Part shown: one piece after another, positions 1-8,144 of the stretch
How positions within the stretch are numbered: the first letter of the stretch is position 1
Layout of the letters: each line of letters starts with the position of its first letter
Made by a program: the position numbers and the translations under genes
From: an uncultured Ferrovibrio sp.
GTDB lineage: Bacteria > Pseudomonadota > Alphaproteobacteria > Ferrovibrionales > Ferrovibrionaceae
Reading direction: 5' to 3'
Assembly (NCBI RefSeq): GCF_937960835.1
Contig: NZ_CALGPC010000002.1
Location: 233,223-297,222, forward strand
Length of the DNA: 64,000 nucleotides
The notes under the pieces: model-generated
What the model was told of the DNA's origin: nothing
Database searches by the model: none
What the model saw: the letters and a program-made list of their open reading frames with translations, nothing else

Positions 1-485
1 GCCGCATCGATGCGGTGGTGAACAATACCGGCCATCCGCCCAAGGGCGCGCTGCAGGACCTGGACGATGCCGCCTGGCTGACCGGTTTCGAGCTGGTGCA
101 TCTCGCGGTCGTCCGCATGGTGCGGCTGGTGACGCCGGTGATGCTGAAGCAGGGCGGTGGCGCCTTCGTCAATCTGCTCACCTACGCCACTTTCGAGCCT
201 GAGGCGGATTTCCCGATCTCGGGTCCGGTGCGCGCTGCGGTCGCCAGCTTTTCGAAGGTCTATGCCGATCAGTATGCCGCCCAGGGTATCCGCATGAACA
301 ATGTGCTGCCGGGCTTCATCGACAGCCTGCCCTCGAAGCCCGAGCGCGTCGCCCGCATCCCGATGAAGCGCTACGGCACCGTGCGCGAGATCGCCGATAC
401 GGTGGCCTTCCTGCTGTCGGAGCAGGCCAGTTACATCACCGGCCAGAATATTCGCGTCGACGGCGGCATTACCCGCTCAGTCTGA
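1..485 (+). CDS. SDR-family oxidoreductase, atypical, 5'-truncated by window edge
   Basis: Partial gene: the reading frame (codons in phase with base 3) is already open at the window edge, so the start and the glycine-rich nucleotide-binding loop lie upstream. Visible parts are the VVNNTG segment (the NNAG-like motif of short-chain dehydrogenases), a VLPG segment and a C-terminal ITGQNIRVDGG segment, all diagnostic of the family. The catalytic Tyr-x3-Lys is not present: where it should fall, just before an AAV segment, the protein reads S-G-P-V-R. It stops 10 bases before lpd, so the two may be cotranscribed. The substrate is unknown, and a classical dehydrogenase activity is doubtful without the Tyr/Lys pair. 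Confidence 0.8.
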   Translation, partial: RIDAVVNNTGHPPKGALQDLDDAAWLTGFELVHLAVVRMVRLVTPVMLKQGGGAFVNLLTYATFEPEADFPISGPVRAAVASFSKVYADQYAAQGIRMNNVLPGFIDSLPSKPERVARIPMKRYGTVREIADTVAFLLSEQASYITGQNIRVDGGITRSV

Positions 486-495
486 GGAGAGGCCC

Positions 496-1902
496 ATGGC
501 TGATACCAGTTTCGATGTCATCGTCGTCGGCTCGGGCCCGGGCGGCTATACCACCGCCATCCGCGCAGCCCAGCTCGGGATGAAGACGGCCATCGTGGAG
601 CGCGAGCATCTGGGCGGCATCTGCCTGAACTGGGGCTGCATCCCGACCAAGGCCTTGCTGCGCTCAGCCGAGATCTACAGCAACATCAAACATTCCGAGG
701 CTTTTGGTTTCACCGTCGAAGGCAAGGTAACGATCAACACCGCCAAGGTGGTCGAGCGGTCGCGCAAAGTCGCCGCGCAGCTTTCATCGGGCGTGAAGCA
801 CCTGATGAAGAAGAACAAGATCACGGTGTTCGACGGCCATGGCGCGCTCAATGGCCCGGGCAAGGTGAAAGTCACCAAGGACGGCAAGCCGGTCGCCGAC
901 CTGACGGCGAAGCACATCATCCTCGCCACCGGCGCTCGCGCGCGCGCGCTGCCGGGCCTGGAACCGGATGGCAAGCTCGTCTGGACCTACAAGGAAGCGA
1001 TGGTGCCGCCGGCTCTGCCCAAGTCGCTGCTGGTCATCGGTTCCGGCGCCATCGGCATCGAATTCGCCAGCTTCTACCGCACGCTCGGCTGCGAAGTGAC
1101 GGTGGTGGAAGTGCTCGATCGCATCCTGCCGGTGGAAGACGAAGAGATTTCGGCTTTCGCCCAAAAGGCCTTCGAGAAGCAGGGGATGAAGATCCATGTC
1201 GGCACGACGGTGACGGCGCTCAAGAAGGGCGCCGACACCGTCACTGCCACACTGAAGGACAAGGCCGGGAAGGAAAGCCAGCTTACGGTCGATCGCGTGA
1301 TCCTGGCGGTTGGCATCGTTGGCAATGTCGAAAACATCGGCCTGGAAGGTACCAAGGTCAAAGTCGAGAAGTCCCATATCGTGGTCGACGAATACAGCCG
1401 GACCCACGAGCCGGGCGTCTATGCCATCGGCGATCTGACCGGGCCGCCCTGGCTTGCGCATAAGGCCGGCCATGAAGGCGTGATCTGCGTGGAGAAGATC
1501 GCCGGGCTGAAGGATGTACATCCGCTGGATACATCCAACATCCCCGGTTGTACCTATTGCACGCCTCAGATCGCCAGCGTCGGCCTGACCGAGGCAGCCG
1601 CCAAGGCCAAGGGCTATGAGGTGAAGGTGGGCCGGTATCCCTTCATCGCCAACGGCAAGGCGATTGCCCTGGGCGAGCCGGAGGGCTTCGTGAAGACGGT
1701 CTTCGACGCCAAGACGGGCGAGCTGCTGGGTGCTCATATGATCGGCGCCGAAGTGACCGAGATGATCCAGGGCTTTGGCATTGCCAAGACCCTGGAAACC
1801 ACGGAAGTCGAGTTGATGCATGCGGTTTTCCCGCACCCGACCTTGAGCGAAATGATGCATGAGTCGGTGCTGGATGCCTATGGCAGGGCCCTGAATTACT
1901 AG
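496..1902 (+). CDS. lpd: dihydrolipoyl dehydrogenase (E3)
   Basis: A 468-residue cytosolic FAD-dependent E3 component of pyruvate and 2-oxoglutarate dehydrogenase complexes, which reoxidises dihydrolipoyl groups with NAD+. An N-terminal FAD-binding GxGPGG loop (residues 12-17) is followed by the redox-active disulfide Cys43/Cys48 in GGICLNWGC. A second NAD-binding GSGAIG loop lies mid-protein, and the C-terminal catalytic pair His447/Glu452 sits in FPHPTLSE. Length is typical. A GGAGAGG-type ribosome-binding site precedes ATG 496. The next gene makes lipoyl groups (lipA), so the pair fits lipoyl-enzyme biogenesis. The E1 and E2 genes, if adjacent, are outside the window. Confidence 0.96.
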   Translation: MADTSFDVIVVGSGPGGYTTAIRAAQLGMKTAIVEREHLGGICLNWGCIPTKALLRSAEIYSNIKHSEAFGFTVEGKVTINTAKVVERSRKVAAQLSSGVKHLMKKNKITVFDGHGALNGPGKVKVTKDGKPVADLTAKHIILATGARARALPGLEPDGKLVWTYKEAMVPPALPKSLLVIGSGAIGIEFASFYRTLGCEVTVVEVLDRILPVEDEEISAFAQKAFEKQGMKIHVGTTVTALKKGADTVTATLKDKAGKESQLTVDRVILAVGIVGNVENIGLEGTKVKVEKSHIVVDEYSRTHEPGVYAIGDLTGPPWLAHKAGHEGVICVEKIAGLKDVHPLDTSNIPGCTYCTPQIASVGLTEAAAKAKGYEVKVGRYPFIANGKAIALGEPEGFVKTVFDAKTGELLGAHMIGAEVTEMIQGFGIAKTLETTEVELMHAVFPHPTLSEMMHESVLDAYGRALNY

Positions 1903-1906
1903 TTTT

Positions 1907-1924
1907 CCGGCCGGGGCGGGCCGG
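1907..1924 (+). terminator. weak terminator-like stem-loop after lpd
   Basis: CCGGCC (1907-1912) pairs with GGCCGG (1919-1924) across a six-base loop and is followed by TTTC, just after the lpd stop codon. The T-tract is short, so this could be a weak terminator or an RNA-processing stem rather than a full stop. The lpd-lipA gap of 95 bases otherwise holds only the lipA ribosome-binding site. Confidence 0.3.
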
Positions 1925-1997
1925 TTTCAGAAACGGGGGTTTCCTGTATAAAAGAGGGCGCTACCTCAGTCGTGAGGCAGGCCCAGAGGGTAAGATC

Positions 1998-2948
1998 GTG
2001 ACCGTACAGCAACCGCAGCTCCGCCATCCAGAGAAGGCCCATAAGCCGGACACGCCGCTGCTTCGCAAGCCGGATTGGATTCGTGCGAAAGCGCCGACCG
2101 CGCCGGAAGTGGCGGAGACGCGCAAGCTGATGCGCGACCTGAAGTTGAACACGGTCTGTGAGGAAGCGGCCTGCCCGAATTTGGGCGAGTGCTGGAAGCA
2201 GCGTCACGCCACCTTCATGATCCTCGGCGCGGTCTGCACCCGCGCCTGCGCTTTCTGCAATGTCGCCACCGGTAAGCCGGGCAGCCTCGATCCACACGAG
2301 CCGCAGAATGTCGCCGATGCCGTCGGCAAGCTGGGGCTGCATCACGTGGTGATCACCTCGGTCGACCGCGACGACCTGCCCGATGGCGGCGCCAGCCAGT
2401 TCGTCCGCACCATCGAAGCGATCCGCGAGGCGTCGCCCAAGACCACGATTGAAGTGCTGACGCCGGATTTCCTGCGCAAGCCCGGTGCCATCGAAGCGGT
2501 GGTGAAGGCGAAGCCGGACGTGTTCAACCACAATCTGGAAACCGTGCCGCGCCTCTATCCGACGATCCGTCCGGGCGCGCGGTATTTCGCCTCGCTGCAA
2601 CTGCTCGCCAGGGTGAAGGAAATCGATCCCTCGATGTTCACCAAGTCCGGCCTGATGGTGGGCTTAGGCGAGGACAAAATCGAGCTGATGCAGGTCATGG
2701 ACGATCTGCGCGCCGCCGATGTCGATTTCATCACGCTGGGCCAGTACCTGCAGCCGACCCGCAAGCACGCCCCGGTGGCGCGTTTCGTCGAGCCGGCCGA
2801 ATTCGAGGCTTACAAGACACTGGCCTATGCCAAGGGCTTCCTGATGGTTGCGTCTTCGCCGCTGACGCGCTCGTCGCATCACGCCGGCGATGATTTTGCC
2901 AAGCTGCGTGCTGCACGAGAGGCCAAGCTGGCGGCGGCTGGAGAATAG
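1998..2948 (+). CDS. lipA: lipoyl synthase
   Basis: A 316-residue radical SAM enzyme that inserts two sulfurs into protein-bound octanoyl groups to give lipoyl groups. It has both iron-sulfur sites expected of LipA: the auxiliary cluster motif C54-x4-C59-x5-C65 and the radical SAM motif C80-x3-C84-x2-C87. The sulfur-donor cluster's C-terminal RSSHHA segment (RSSYHA in many homologues) is also present. GTG 1998 was taken as start because a GAGGG ribosome-binding site lies just upstream. It works with LipB, whose gene is at 35245-35976, and its products are used with Lpd encoded just upstream. Confidence 0.96.
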   Translation: MTVQQPQLRHPEKAHKPDTPLLRKPDWIRAKAPTAPEVAETRKLMRDLKLNTVCEEAACPNLGECWKQRHATFMILGAVCTRACAFCNVATGKPGSLDPHEPQNVADAVGKLGLHHVVITSVDRDDLPDGGASQFVRTIEAIREASPKTTIEVLTPDFLRKPGAIEAVVKAKPDVFNHNLETVPRLYPTIRPGARYFASLQLLARVKEIDPSMFTKSGLMVGLGEDKIELMQVMDDLRAADVDFITLGQYLQPTRKHAPVARFVEPAEFEAYKTLAYAKGFLMVASSPLTRSSHHAGDDFAKLRAAREAKLAAAGE

Positions 2949-2952
2949 CAGC

Positions 2953-3429
2953 GTGCCGACCCACGCAGAAAAGCGTGTCCTGCCATACCGGCCGGACCAG
3001 ATGTTTGCTCTGGTCGCGGGTGTGGAACACTACCCCAAATTCTTGCCCTGGTGTCTGGGCGCCCGCATCCGCGAGCGCAGCGAGAAACTGATGGTGGCCG
3101 ACCTGATTATCGGCTTCAAAATGTTTCGCGAGCGTTTCACCTCCCGGGTGACACTCGATCCGCAGGCCATGCGGATCGATGTCGAATACGCCGAAGGGCC
3201 GTTCAAATATTTGAGGAATCACTGGAAGTTCCTGCCGCATCCGCAAGGCTGCGAAATCGATTTCTATGTCGACTTCGAATTCAACTCGCGGCTTCTGCAA
3301 AAAACCATCGAGTTACTGTTCAATGAAGCGGTGCGCCGCATGGTCGCCGCATTTGAGACACGCGCTCGCCAGCTTTACGGCGAGAATGGATTATCGTTAC
3401 CGCCTGGTGCTACGATAACCGCTGCCTGA
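2953..3429 (+). CDS. RatA/Coq10-family START-domain protein
   Basis: A 158-residue protein of the polyketide-cyclase/START fold. This family includes mitochondrial Coq10, which binds ubiquinone, and E. coli RatA, once called a toxin. The N-terminal pattern (RVLPYRPDQMFALV, then VEHYPKFLPWC) is the family signature. GTG 2953, four bases after the lipA stop and behind a GGAG sequence, is the likely start; a longer in-frame ORF would run inside lipA. Following lipA is a common arrangement in Alphaproteobacteria. A role in quinone handling is the more likely one here, but that is an inference from homology. Confidence 0.85.
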   Translation: MPTHAEKRVLPYRPDQMFALVAGVEHYPKFLPWCLGARIRERSEKLMVADLIIGFKMFRERFTSRVTLDPQAMRIDVEYAEGPFKYLRNHWKFLPHPQGCEIDFYVDFEFNSRLLQKTIELLFNEAVRRMVAAFETRARQLYGENGLSLPPGATITAA

Positions 3430-3455
3430 TCCGCAGCAAAAATGGAGGCCCGCCG

Positions 3456-4883
3456 ATGGTCGCGTTGCCCACCTTGCCAGTCTCCGGAAACTTACTGGAA
3501 CGTGGCTTGCGAGGATTGGTGGGCGTCTGGCGCGGCATCGCAGGCGGCGACGAGACAGGCCAGATTGGCCGGGAGGGGGCGCTTGGGCAGAAGGATGTCG
3601 AGCGGCTGCGGCACCTGTTCAGCGAATGCCTTGAGGCGCGCGGCGGCGAGGTATCAGCACGCGCCCGTGCCGCAGCCCTGGGACGGCTTTATCTGGGCCT
3701 GACCGACGAAGGCAAACGCGCTTTCCTGCAGACCTTGGCGAACGGATTTTCCGCTGACGCCGCCGAGCTGGATAAAGCCATCGCCGAAGTCCAGTCGGCG
3801 CCCGATCCAGTCTCCCGCCACAAGGCCGAACGCAAGCTGCGGTTGGCATTGACCCCGCCGCGGCAGCGCCTGCTAACACAATTCACGGCTCTGCCGCAGG
3901 GTGTCAAATTCCTGGTCGATCTGCGCGCCGATGCTTTCCGCTTTAAGAAAGACGCGCCGGAACTCGCCATCCTCGATGCCGATCTGGAGGATCTGTTCGT
4001 CGCTTGGTTCGATGTCGGCTTCCTGGAATTGCAGCGCATCACCTGGAACAGCCCGGCGGCCCTGCTGGAAAAGCTGATTGCCTATGAGGCGGTGCATGCC
4101 ATCGAAAGCTGGGACGATCTGCGCAACCGGCTGGACAGCGACCGGCGCTGCTATGCTTTCTTCCATCCGCGCATGCCGCTGGAGCCGCTGATCTTCGTCG
4201 AGGTCGCACTGGTGAAAGGCATCGCCGGCAATGTGCAGGCTCTGCTCGATCAATCCTCGCCCGTGCTCGATCCGCGCGAGGCCGATACCGCGATCTTCTA
4301 TTCGATCTCGAACACGCAGGTCGGCTTGCGCGGGATTTCGTTCGGCAACTTCCTGATCAAGCGCGTGGTGGACGATCTCTCCCGCGAATTGCCGCATCTG
4401 AAGCAGTTCTCGACGCTGTCGCCGATCCCGGGCTTCTGCAAATGGCTGAACGAAGCGATTGCACAGGGCACGCCGGACCTGGTCAGCGCGGATGCGCGCG
4501 AGAAGCTCCGCGAGGCGCTCGGCAAGCGGTTTTCCAAGGGCATGCTGCCCAGCCTGCTGAAGGACAATAGCTGGGTCGACAATCCGCCTTTGGCTGAGGC
4601 GATGAAGCCGGTTCTGCTGCGGCTATGCGCGCGCTATCTGCTGACTGCGCAGGAGCGCGGCCGGCCGCGCGATCCGGTGGCGCGCTTCCATTTGAGCAAC
4701 GGCGCCACGGTGCATCGTCTGAACTGGCTGGGCGACCGCTCGAAAAACGGCATGACGCAGTCGGCGGGGATCATGGTGAATTATCTCTATCGTCTGGACG
4801 ATATCGATCAGAACCACGAACGCTTCCAGCGCGATGGCACCATTGCGGCGTCCAGCGAAGTGAGGCGTCTGGCGGCGCTTTAG
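3456..4883 (+). CDS. malonyl-CoA decarboxylase
   Basis: A 475-residue member of the malonyl-CoA decarboxylase family, converting malonyl-CoA to acetyl-CoA and CO2 in the cytosol. An N-terminal helical region (about residues 1-130) precedes a GNAT-like catalytic domain. The family's catalytic serine is in the SPIPGF motif (Ser322), and the catalytic histidine lies in the FHLSNGA motif (His412). A GGAGG site precedes ATG 3456. The usual partner genes matB/matC are not adjacent, so the substrate may come from internal malonyl-CoA turnover rather than malonate uptake. Its 3' end overlaps that of the opposing pncC gene by four bases. Confidence 0.92.
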   Translation: MVALPTLPVSGNLLERGLRGLVGVWRGIAGGDETGQIGREGALGQKDVERLRHLFSECLEARGGEVSARARAAALGRLYLGLTDEGKRAFLQTLANGFSADAAELDKAIAEVQSAPDPVSRHKAERKLRLALTPPRQRLLTQFTALPQGVKFLVDLRADAFRFKKDAPELAILDADLEDLFVAWFDVGFLELQRITWNSPAALLEKLIAYEAVHAIESWDDLRNRLDSDRRCYAFFHPRMPLEPLIFVEVALVKGIAGNVQALLDQSSPVLDPREADTAIFYSISNTQVGLRGISFGNFLIKRVVDDLSRELPHLKQFSTLSPIPGFCKWLNEAIAQGTPDLVSADAREKLREALGKRFSKGMLPSLLKDNSWVDNPPLAEAMKPVLLRLCARYLLTAQERGRPRDPVARFHLSNGATVHRLNWLGDRSKNGMTQSAGIMVNYLYRLDDIDQNHERFQRDGTIAASSEVRRLAAL

Positions 4884-5395
4884 CGGGCGACGCCGATCTC
4901 CTCGACCATTTCCCGCGCCAGGGAGAGTGCATCCTCCACCGTGGCGCTGCGCACGGCGCTGCGGCCGATGGAACCGTAGGTCATGCGCTGATGCATGGTT
5001 GCCATGTCGCGCCCGGCGACGGCGATGTGAACGAGGCCAACGGGCTTGGTCTTAGTGCCGCCACCCGGACCCGCGATGCCAGTGCAGGCAATAGCGATAT
5101 CGGCCTGACTTTTGCGCAATGCGCCTTCCGCCATGGCGCGCGCCACTTCTTCCGACACCGCGCCATGCCCGGCGATGATTTCAGCGGGCACACCAAGCTG
5201 TGCCGATTTCGCCGCATTGGAGTAGGTGACGAAACCGCGCTCGAACACATCGGACGAGCCGGCGATCTCGGTCAGCGTCGCCGCGATCAATCCGCCCGTA
5301 CAGGATTCTGCTGTCGCCAGCATCAGTTTCTTGGCGCGGCATCTGGCCAGCAGGTCTTCGGCCAGGCGAAGCAGGGTATCGTCCATCGATTTCAC
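4880..5395 (-). CDS. pncC: nicotinamide-nucleotide amidase (CinA C-terminal domain type)
   Basis: A 171-residue stand-alone CinA C-terminal domain. Such proteins deamidate nicotinamide mononucleotide to nicotinate mononucleotide in pyridine-nucleotide salvage. Family motifs seen are TAESCTGG near the N-terminus, FVTYSNAAK, GAVSEEVA and ACTGIAGPGG. The N-terminal MoCF domain of full CinA is absent, as in E. coli PncC. GTG 5395 overlaps the pgpA stop as GTGA, indicating translational coupling; an ATG three codons later is an alternative. It is the last gene of the ispDF-pgpA-pncC operon. Confidence 0.9.
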   Translation of the reverse strand: MKSMDDTLLRLAEDLLARCRAKKLMLATAESCTGGLIAATLTEIAGSSDVFERGFVTYSNAAKSAQLGVPAEIIAGHGAVSEEVARAMAEGALRKSQADIAIACTGIAGPGGGTKTKPVGLVHIAVAGRDMATMHQRMTYGSIGRSAVRSATVEDALSLAREMVEEIGVAR

Positions 5396-5844
5396 CAGTA
5401 ATAGAGCAGTACCAGCATGGTCAGCATGCCATAGACGCCGGCGAAGAGATCATCGATCAGCACGCCGGGCGCGCCGGTGAGGTTACGGTCTGCCCAGGAA
5501 GCCGGCCAGACCTTTACCATGTCGAAGAAGCGGAAGGCGAAAAAAGCGAAAGCGTAGAGCGTGAAGTCGAGGGGCACGAAGACCAGGGTCATCCATTGAC
5601 CAGCCACTTCGTCGATCACGACTTCGCCCGGATCGTCGCCGGGCCAGTAGATGAGATACAGGCGTATCGCCCAAAGCGACAGGAGAGCGACGAAAGCAGT
5701 GCCAACCGCCAGTGCCCAGGGCCCGCCGAGATATTGCAAACCCCAGGCAAAGGGCAGGGCGCCGAGCGATCCCCACGTTCCCGGCACGCGCGGCAATTTG
5801 CCAAGGCCGAACCAGGTGCAGAGGAGGAAAATCAGCGGCCGCAT
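5392..5844 (-). CDS. pgpA: phosphatidylglycerophosphatase A
   Basis: A 150-residue inner-membrane phosphatase that converts phosphatidylglycerol phosphate to phosphatidylglycerol. Motifs match PgpA: LPRVPGTWGS near the N-terminus, DPGEVVIDEVAGQW in the middle and GVLIDDLFAGVYG near the C-terminus. Several hydrophobic helices separate them. It starts two bases after the ispDF stop and overlaps pncC by four bases, so the three genes form one tight operon. Confidence 0.93.
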   Translation of the reverse strand: MRPLIFLLCTWFGLGKLPRVPGTWGSLGALPFAWGLQYLGGPWALAVGTAFVALLSLWAIRLYLIYWPGDDPGEVVIDEVAGQWMTLVFVPLDFTLYAFAFFAFRFFDMVKVWPASWADRNLTGAPGVLIDDLFAGVYGMLTMLVLLYYW

Positions 5845-5846
5845 GA

Positions 5847-7016
5847 TCAGGCCGGCAGGCGGATCGTTGCAGTTGCCATCGCGGCGATGCCTTCGCGGCG
5901 GCCGGTGAAGCCCAGTTTCTCGGTTGTCGTGGCTTTCACGCTGATGCGGTCGACGGTGACCTCCATGATCTGAGCGATGCGCTCGCGCATCGCCTGACGA
6001 TGCGGGCCGATCTTGGGCGCTTCGCAGATGATCGTCACATCGCCATGGGCGATGATGCCGCCGCGCCCGCGCACCAAGCTGACGGCATGTTCCAGGAAGG
6101 CAGCGGAGTCAGCATTCTTCCAGCGCGGATCGCTGGGTGGGAAATGCTGACCGATATCGCCAGTGCCGAGCGCGCCGAGTATTGCGTCGGTCAAGGCATG
6201 CAAGGCCACATCGGCATCCGAATGACCGGCCAGGCCTTTCTCATGCGGCACCTCGATGCCGCCGATCATCAGTTTTCGGCCAGCCTCGTCCGTGAAGGCA
6301 TGCACATCGAAACCCTGACCGGTGCGGATATCGGGCAGCTGCAGCAGCAATTGTTTTTCGGCCCGCGCGAAATCCTCGGGTTCGGTCACTTTGAAATTCT
6401 CCTCGCTGCCGGGCACGAAGCGCACGGCCAGGCCCGCCTGCTCCGCCACGGCGGCATCGTCTGTCAAAGCAAGTCCAGCAACCTTGCGATGCGCAGACAG
6501 AATATCGGCAAAGCGGAAGGCCTGCGGGGTCTGGGCGCGCCACAGGCCTGAGCGGTCCACGCCGCCTTTGGCGAGGCCGGCGTCGTCACGCTTCAAAGTA
6601 TCGACTACAGGAATCGCCAGGATGGCACCCGGCGCTTCCTTCAGCATGCCGAGCAGCGCATCGATCCGGTCCGGCTGCAGGAAGGGCCGGGCCGCGTCGT
6701 GGATCAGCACCGTATCCGGAGCATATTGCTGCAGGGCTTCCAGCCCCAGCCGCACGGAATCCTGCCGGGTCGCCCCGCCCAGGCAAGGGGCGGTAAGGCG
6801 GGGCTGGCTTTCCAGGCCAATGGTCGCGGCGCGATAGCTTTCCACATCATCGGGGTGGATCACGACCGTCACCCGTGCTATTGCGGGGTGACGCAGGCAG
6901 GCGTCAATACTGTACCGCAGCAATGACTTTCCGCCAAGCAATTGATATTGCTTGGGTTTGTTTCCTCCGGCCCGTAATCCCCGGCCGGCCGCGACGATCA
7001 ATGCGGCAGCTTGCAT
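5847..7016 (-). CDS. ispDF: bifunctional IspD/IspF of the MEP isoprenoid pathway
   Basis: A 389-residue fusion of two MEP-pathway enzymes. The N-terminal IspD part (about residues 1-230) has the nucleotide-binding signature AAGRG.RAGG..PKQY and makes CDP-methylerythritol. The C-terminal IspF part begins at RTGQGFDVHAF, with the metal-binding Asp-x-His and the HSDADV motif, and makes the cyclodiphosphate. Fusion of the two is a known alphaproteobacterial trait. ATG 7016 was chosen because the IspD fold begins right there (MQAAALIVAAG); the extra upstream codons in frame are proline-rich and intergenic-like. First gene of the operon with pgpA and pncC, divergent from dusB. Confidence 0.94.
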   Translation of the reverse strand: MQAAALIVAAGRGLRAGGNKPKQYQLLGGKSLLRYSIDACLRHPAIARVTVVIHPDDVESYRAATIGLESQPRLTAPCLGGATRQDSVRLGLEALQQYAPDTVLIHDAARPFLQPDRIDALLGMLKEAPGAILAIPVVDTLKRDDAGLAKGGVDRSGLWRAQTPQAFRFADILSAHRKVAGLALTDDAAVAEQAGLAVRFVPGSEENFKVTEPEDFARAEKQLLLQLPDIRTGQGFDVHAFTDEAGRKLMIGGIEVPHEKGLAGHSDADVALHALTDAILGALGTGDIGQHFPPSDPRWKNADSAAFLEHAVSLVRGRGGIIAHGDVTIICEAPKIGPHRQAMRERIAQIMEVTVDRISVKATTTEKLGFTGRREGIAAMATATIRLPA

Positions 7017-7091
7017 GCCGGGCACCCTAGCCGAGGGGCCGGGAACTGGCCAAGGGTCAGCGGCAGGCGCCGGGACCATTTCGGAATGATA

Positions 7092-7120
7092 TTGCGGCGC
7101 AATAGGAATCCCACTAATCT
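7092..7120 (+). promoter_or_regulatory. candidate promoter for the dusB-ntrB operon
   Basis: TTGCGG (7092-7097) and TAATCT (7115-7120), 17 bases apart, in the 141-base gap between the divergent ispDF and dusB genes. The -10 match is weak (three of six), so this is only a candidate. No clear ispDF promoter was recognised on the other strand. Confidence 0.25.
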
Positions 7121-7157
7121 GAACAACAACTGTGCAGCTTTAAGCGTTGTGCAAAAA

Positions 7158-8144
7158 ATGAGCATAAAAATCGGTCCCGTCTCCATAGAAGACCCGGTTG
7201 TCCTGGCGCCCATGTCTGGAGTGACCGACCTCCCATTCCGCCGCCTCGTAAAGCGCAACGGCGCAGGCTTGGTTGTGTCAGAGATGATCGCCTCGGAGGC
7301 GATGGTCCGCGCATCGCGCCAGTCGTTGAAGATGGCGGAGAATGTGCCCGAAGAATTTCCCATGGCGGTGCAGCTTGCCGGTTGCGAGGGCCGCGTCATG
7401 GGCGAGGCGGCCAAGCTGAACGAAGATCGCGGCGCTGCGATCATCGACATCAACATGGGCTGCCCGGTGAAGAAAGTCGTCAACGGTTATGCCGGTTCTG
7501 CGCTGATGCGTGACCTTGCGCATGCCAAGACGCTGCTGACTGCAACAGTGAAGGCCGTGAAGCTGCCGGTGACACTGAAGATGCGCACCGGTTGGGATGA
7601 TTCAAACCGCAACGCGCCCGAACTTGCCCGTATCGCGGAAGGCGAGGGCATCAAGATGCTGACCGTGCACGGCCGCACGCGGTGTCAGATGTATAACGGC
7701 CGCGCTGACTGGGCCTTTGTGCGCAAGGTGAAGGAAGCCGTGTCGATCCCGGTGATCGTCAACGGCGACATCACCACGCTGGATGAAGCGAAGGAAGCGC
7801 TTGAACAGTCGGGGGCCGATGGCGTGATGATCGGTCGCGGCGCTTATGGCCGTCCGTGGTTCCTGCGCCAGGTGATCGAGTTTTTGAAGACCGGAAAGCG
7901 CCTGCCCGATCCGCCGCTGCATGAGCAGCAGGCGACGGTGCTGGAGCATTACGATGCGATGCTTGAGCATTACGGCGTGCAGACCGGCCTGAAGATCGCG
8001 CGCAAGCATGTGGCATGGTATTCTAAGGGTTTGCCGGGCTCTGCCGAGTTCCGCACGCGCATCATGCAGATCGAGGAGCCGGAGCAGGTCCGTCAGGCGG
8101 TGCGCGACTTCTACGCGCCGCAACTGGATCGGATGGCGGCTTGA
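7158..8144 (+). CDS. dusB: tRNA-dihydrouridine synthase B (NifR3 type)
   Basis: A 328-residue flavoenzyme that reduces specific uridines in tRNA to dihydrouridine. Motifs: LAPMSGVTDLPFRR at the N-terminus, the MGCPVKKV segment holding the catalytic cysteine, and GVMIGRGAYGRPW binding FMN near the end of the barrel. ATG 7158 begins the conserved fold (MSIKIGPVSI); in-frame codons further upstream run into the intergenic region. Its stop overlaps the ntrB start. In Rhizobium, Azospirillum and Rhodobacter the homologue nifR3 also leads the ntrBC operon, so expression is probably tied to nitrogen control. Confidence 0.94.
   Translation: MSIKIGPVSIEDPVVLAPMSGVTDLPFRRLVKRNGAGLVVSEMIASEAMVRASRQSLKMAENVPEEFPMAVQLAGCEGRVMGEAAKLNEDRGAAIIDINMGCPVKKVVNGYAGSALMRDLAHAKTLLTATVKAVKLPVTLKMRTGWDDSNRNAPELARIAEGEGIKMLTVHGRTRCQMYNGRADWAFVRKVKEAVSIPVIVNGDITTLDEAKEALEQSGADGVMIGRGAYGRPWFLRQVIEFLKTGKRLPDPPLHEQQATVLEHYDAMLEHYGVQTGLKIARKHVAWYSKGLPGSAEFRTRIMQIEEPEQVRQAVRDFYAPQLDRMAA

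Noticed and set aside
784..1860. Minus-strand open frame opposite lpd
   Set aside because: Shadow of lpd, which is unmistakable.
2890..2952. Longer start for the RatA/Coq10 gene inside lipA
   Set aside because: The conserved fold begins after GTG 2953, which has its own ribosome-binding site.
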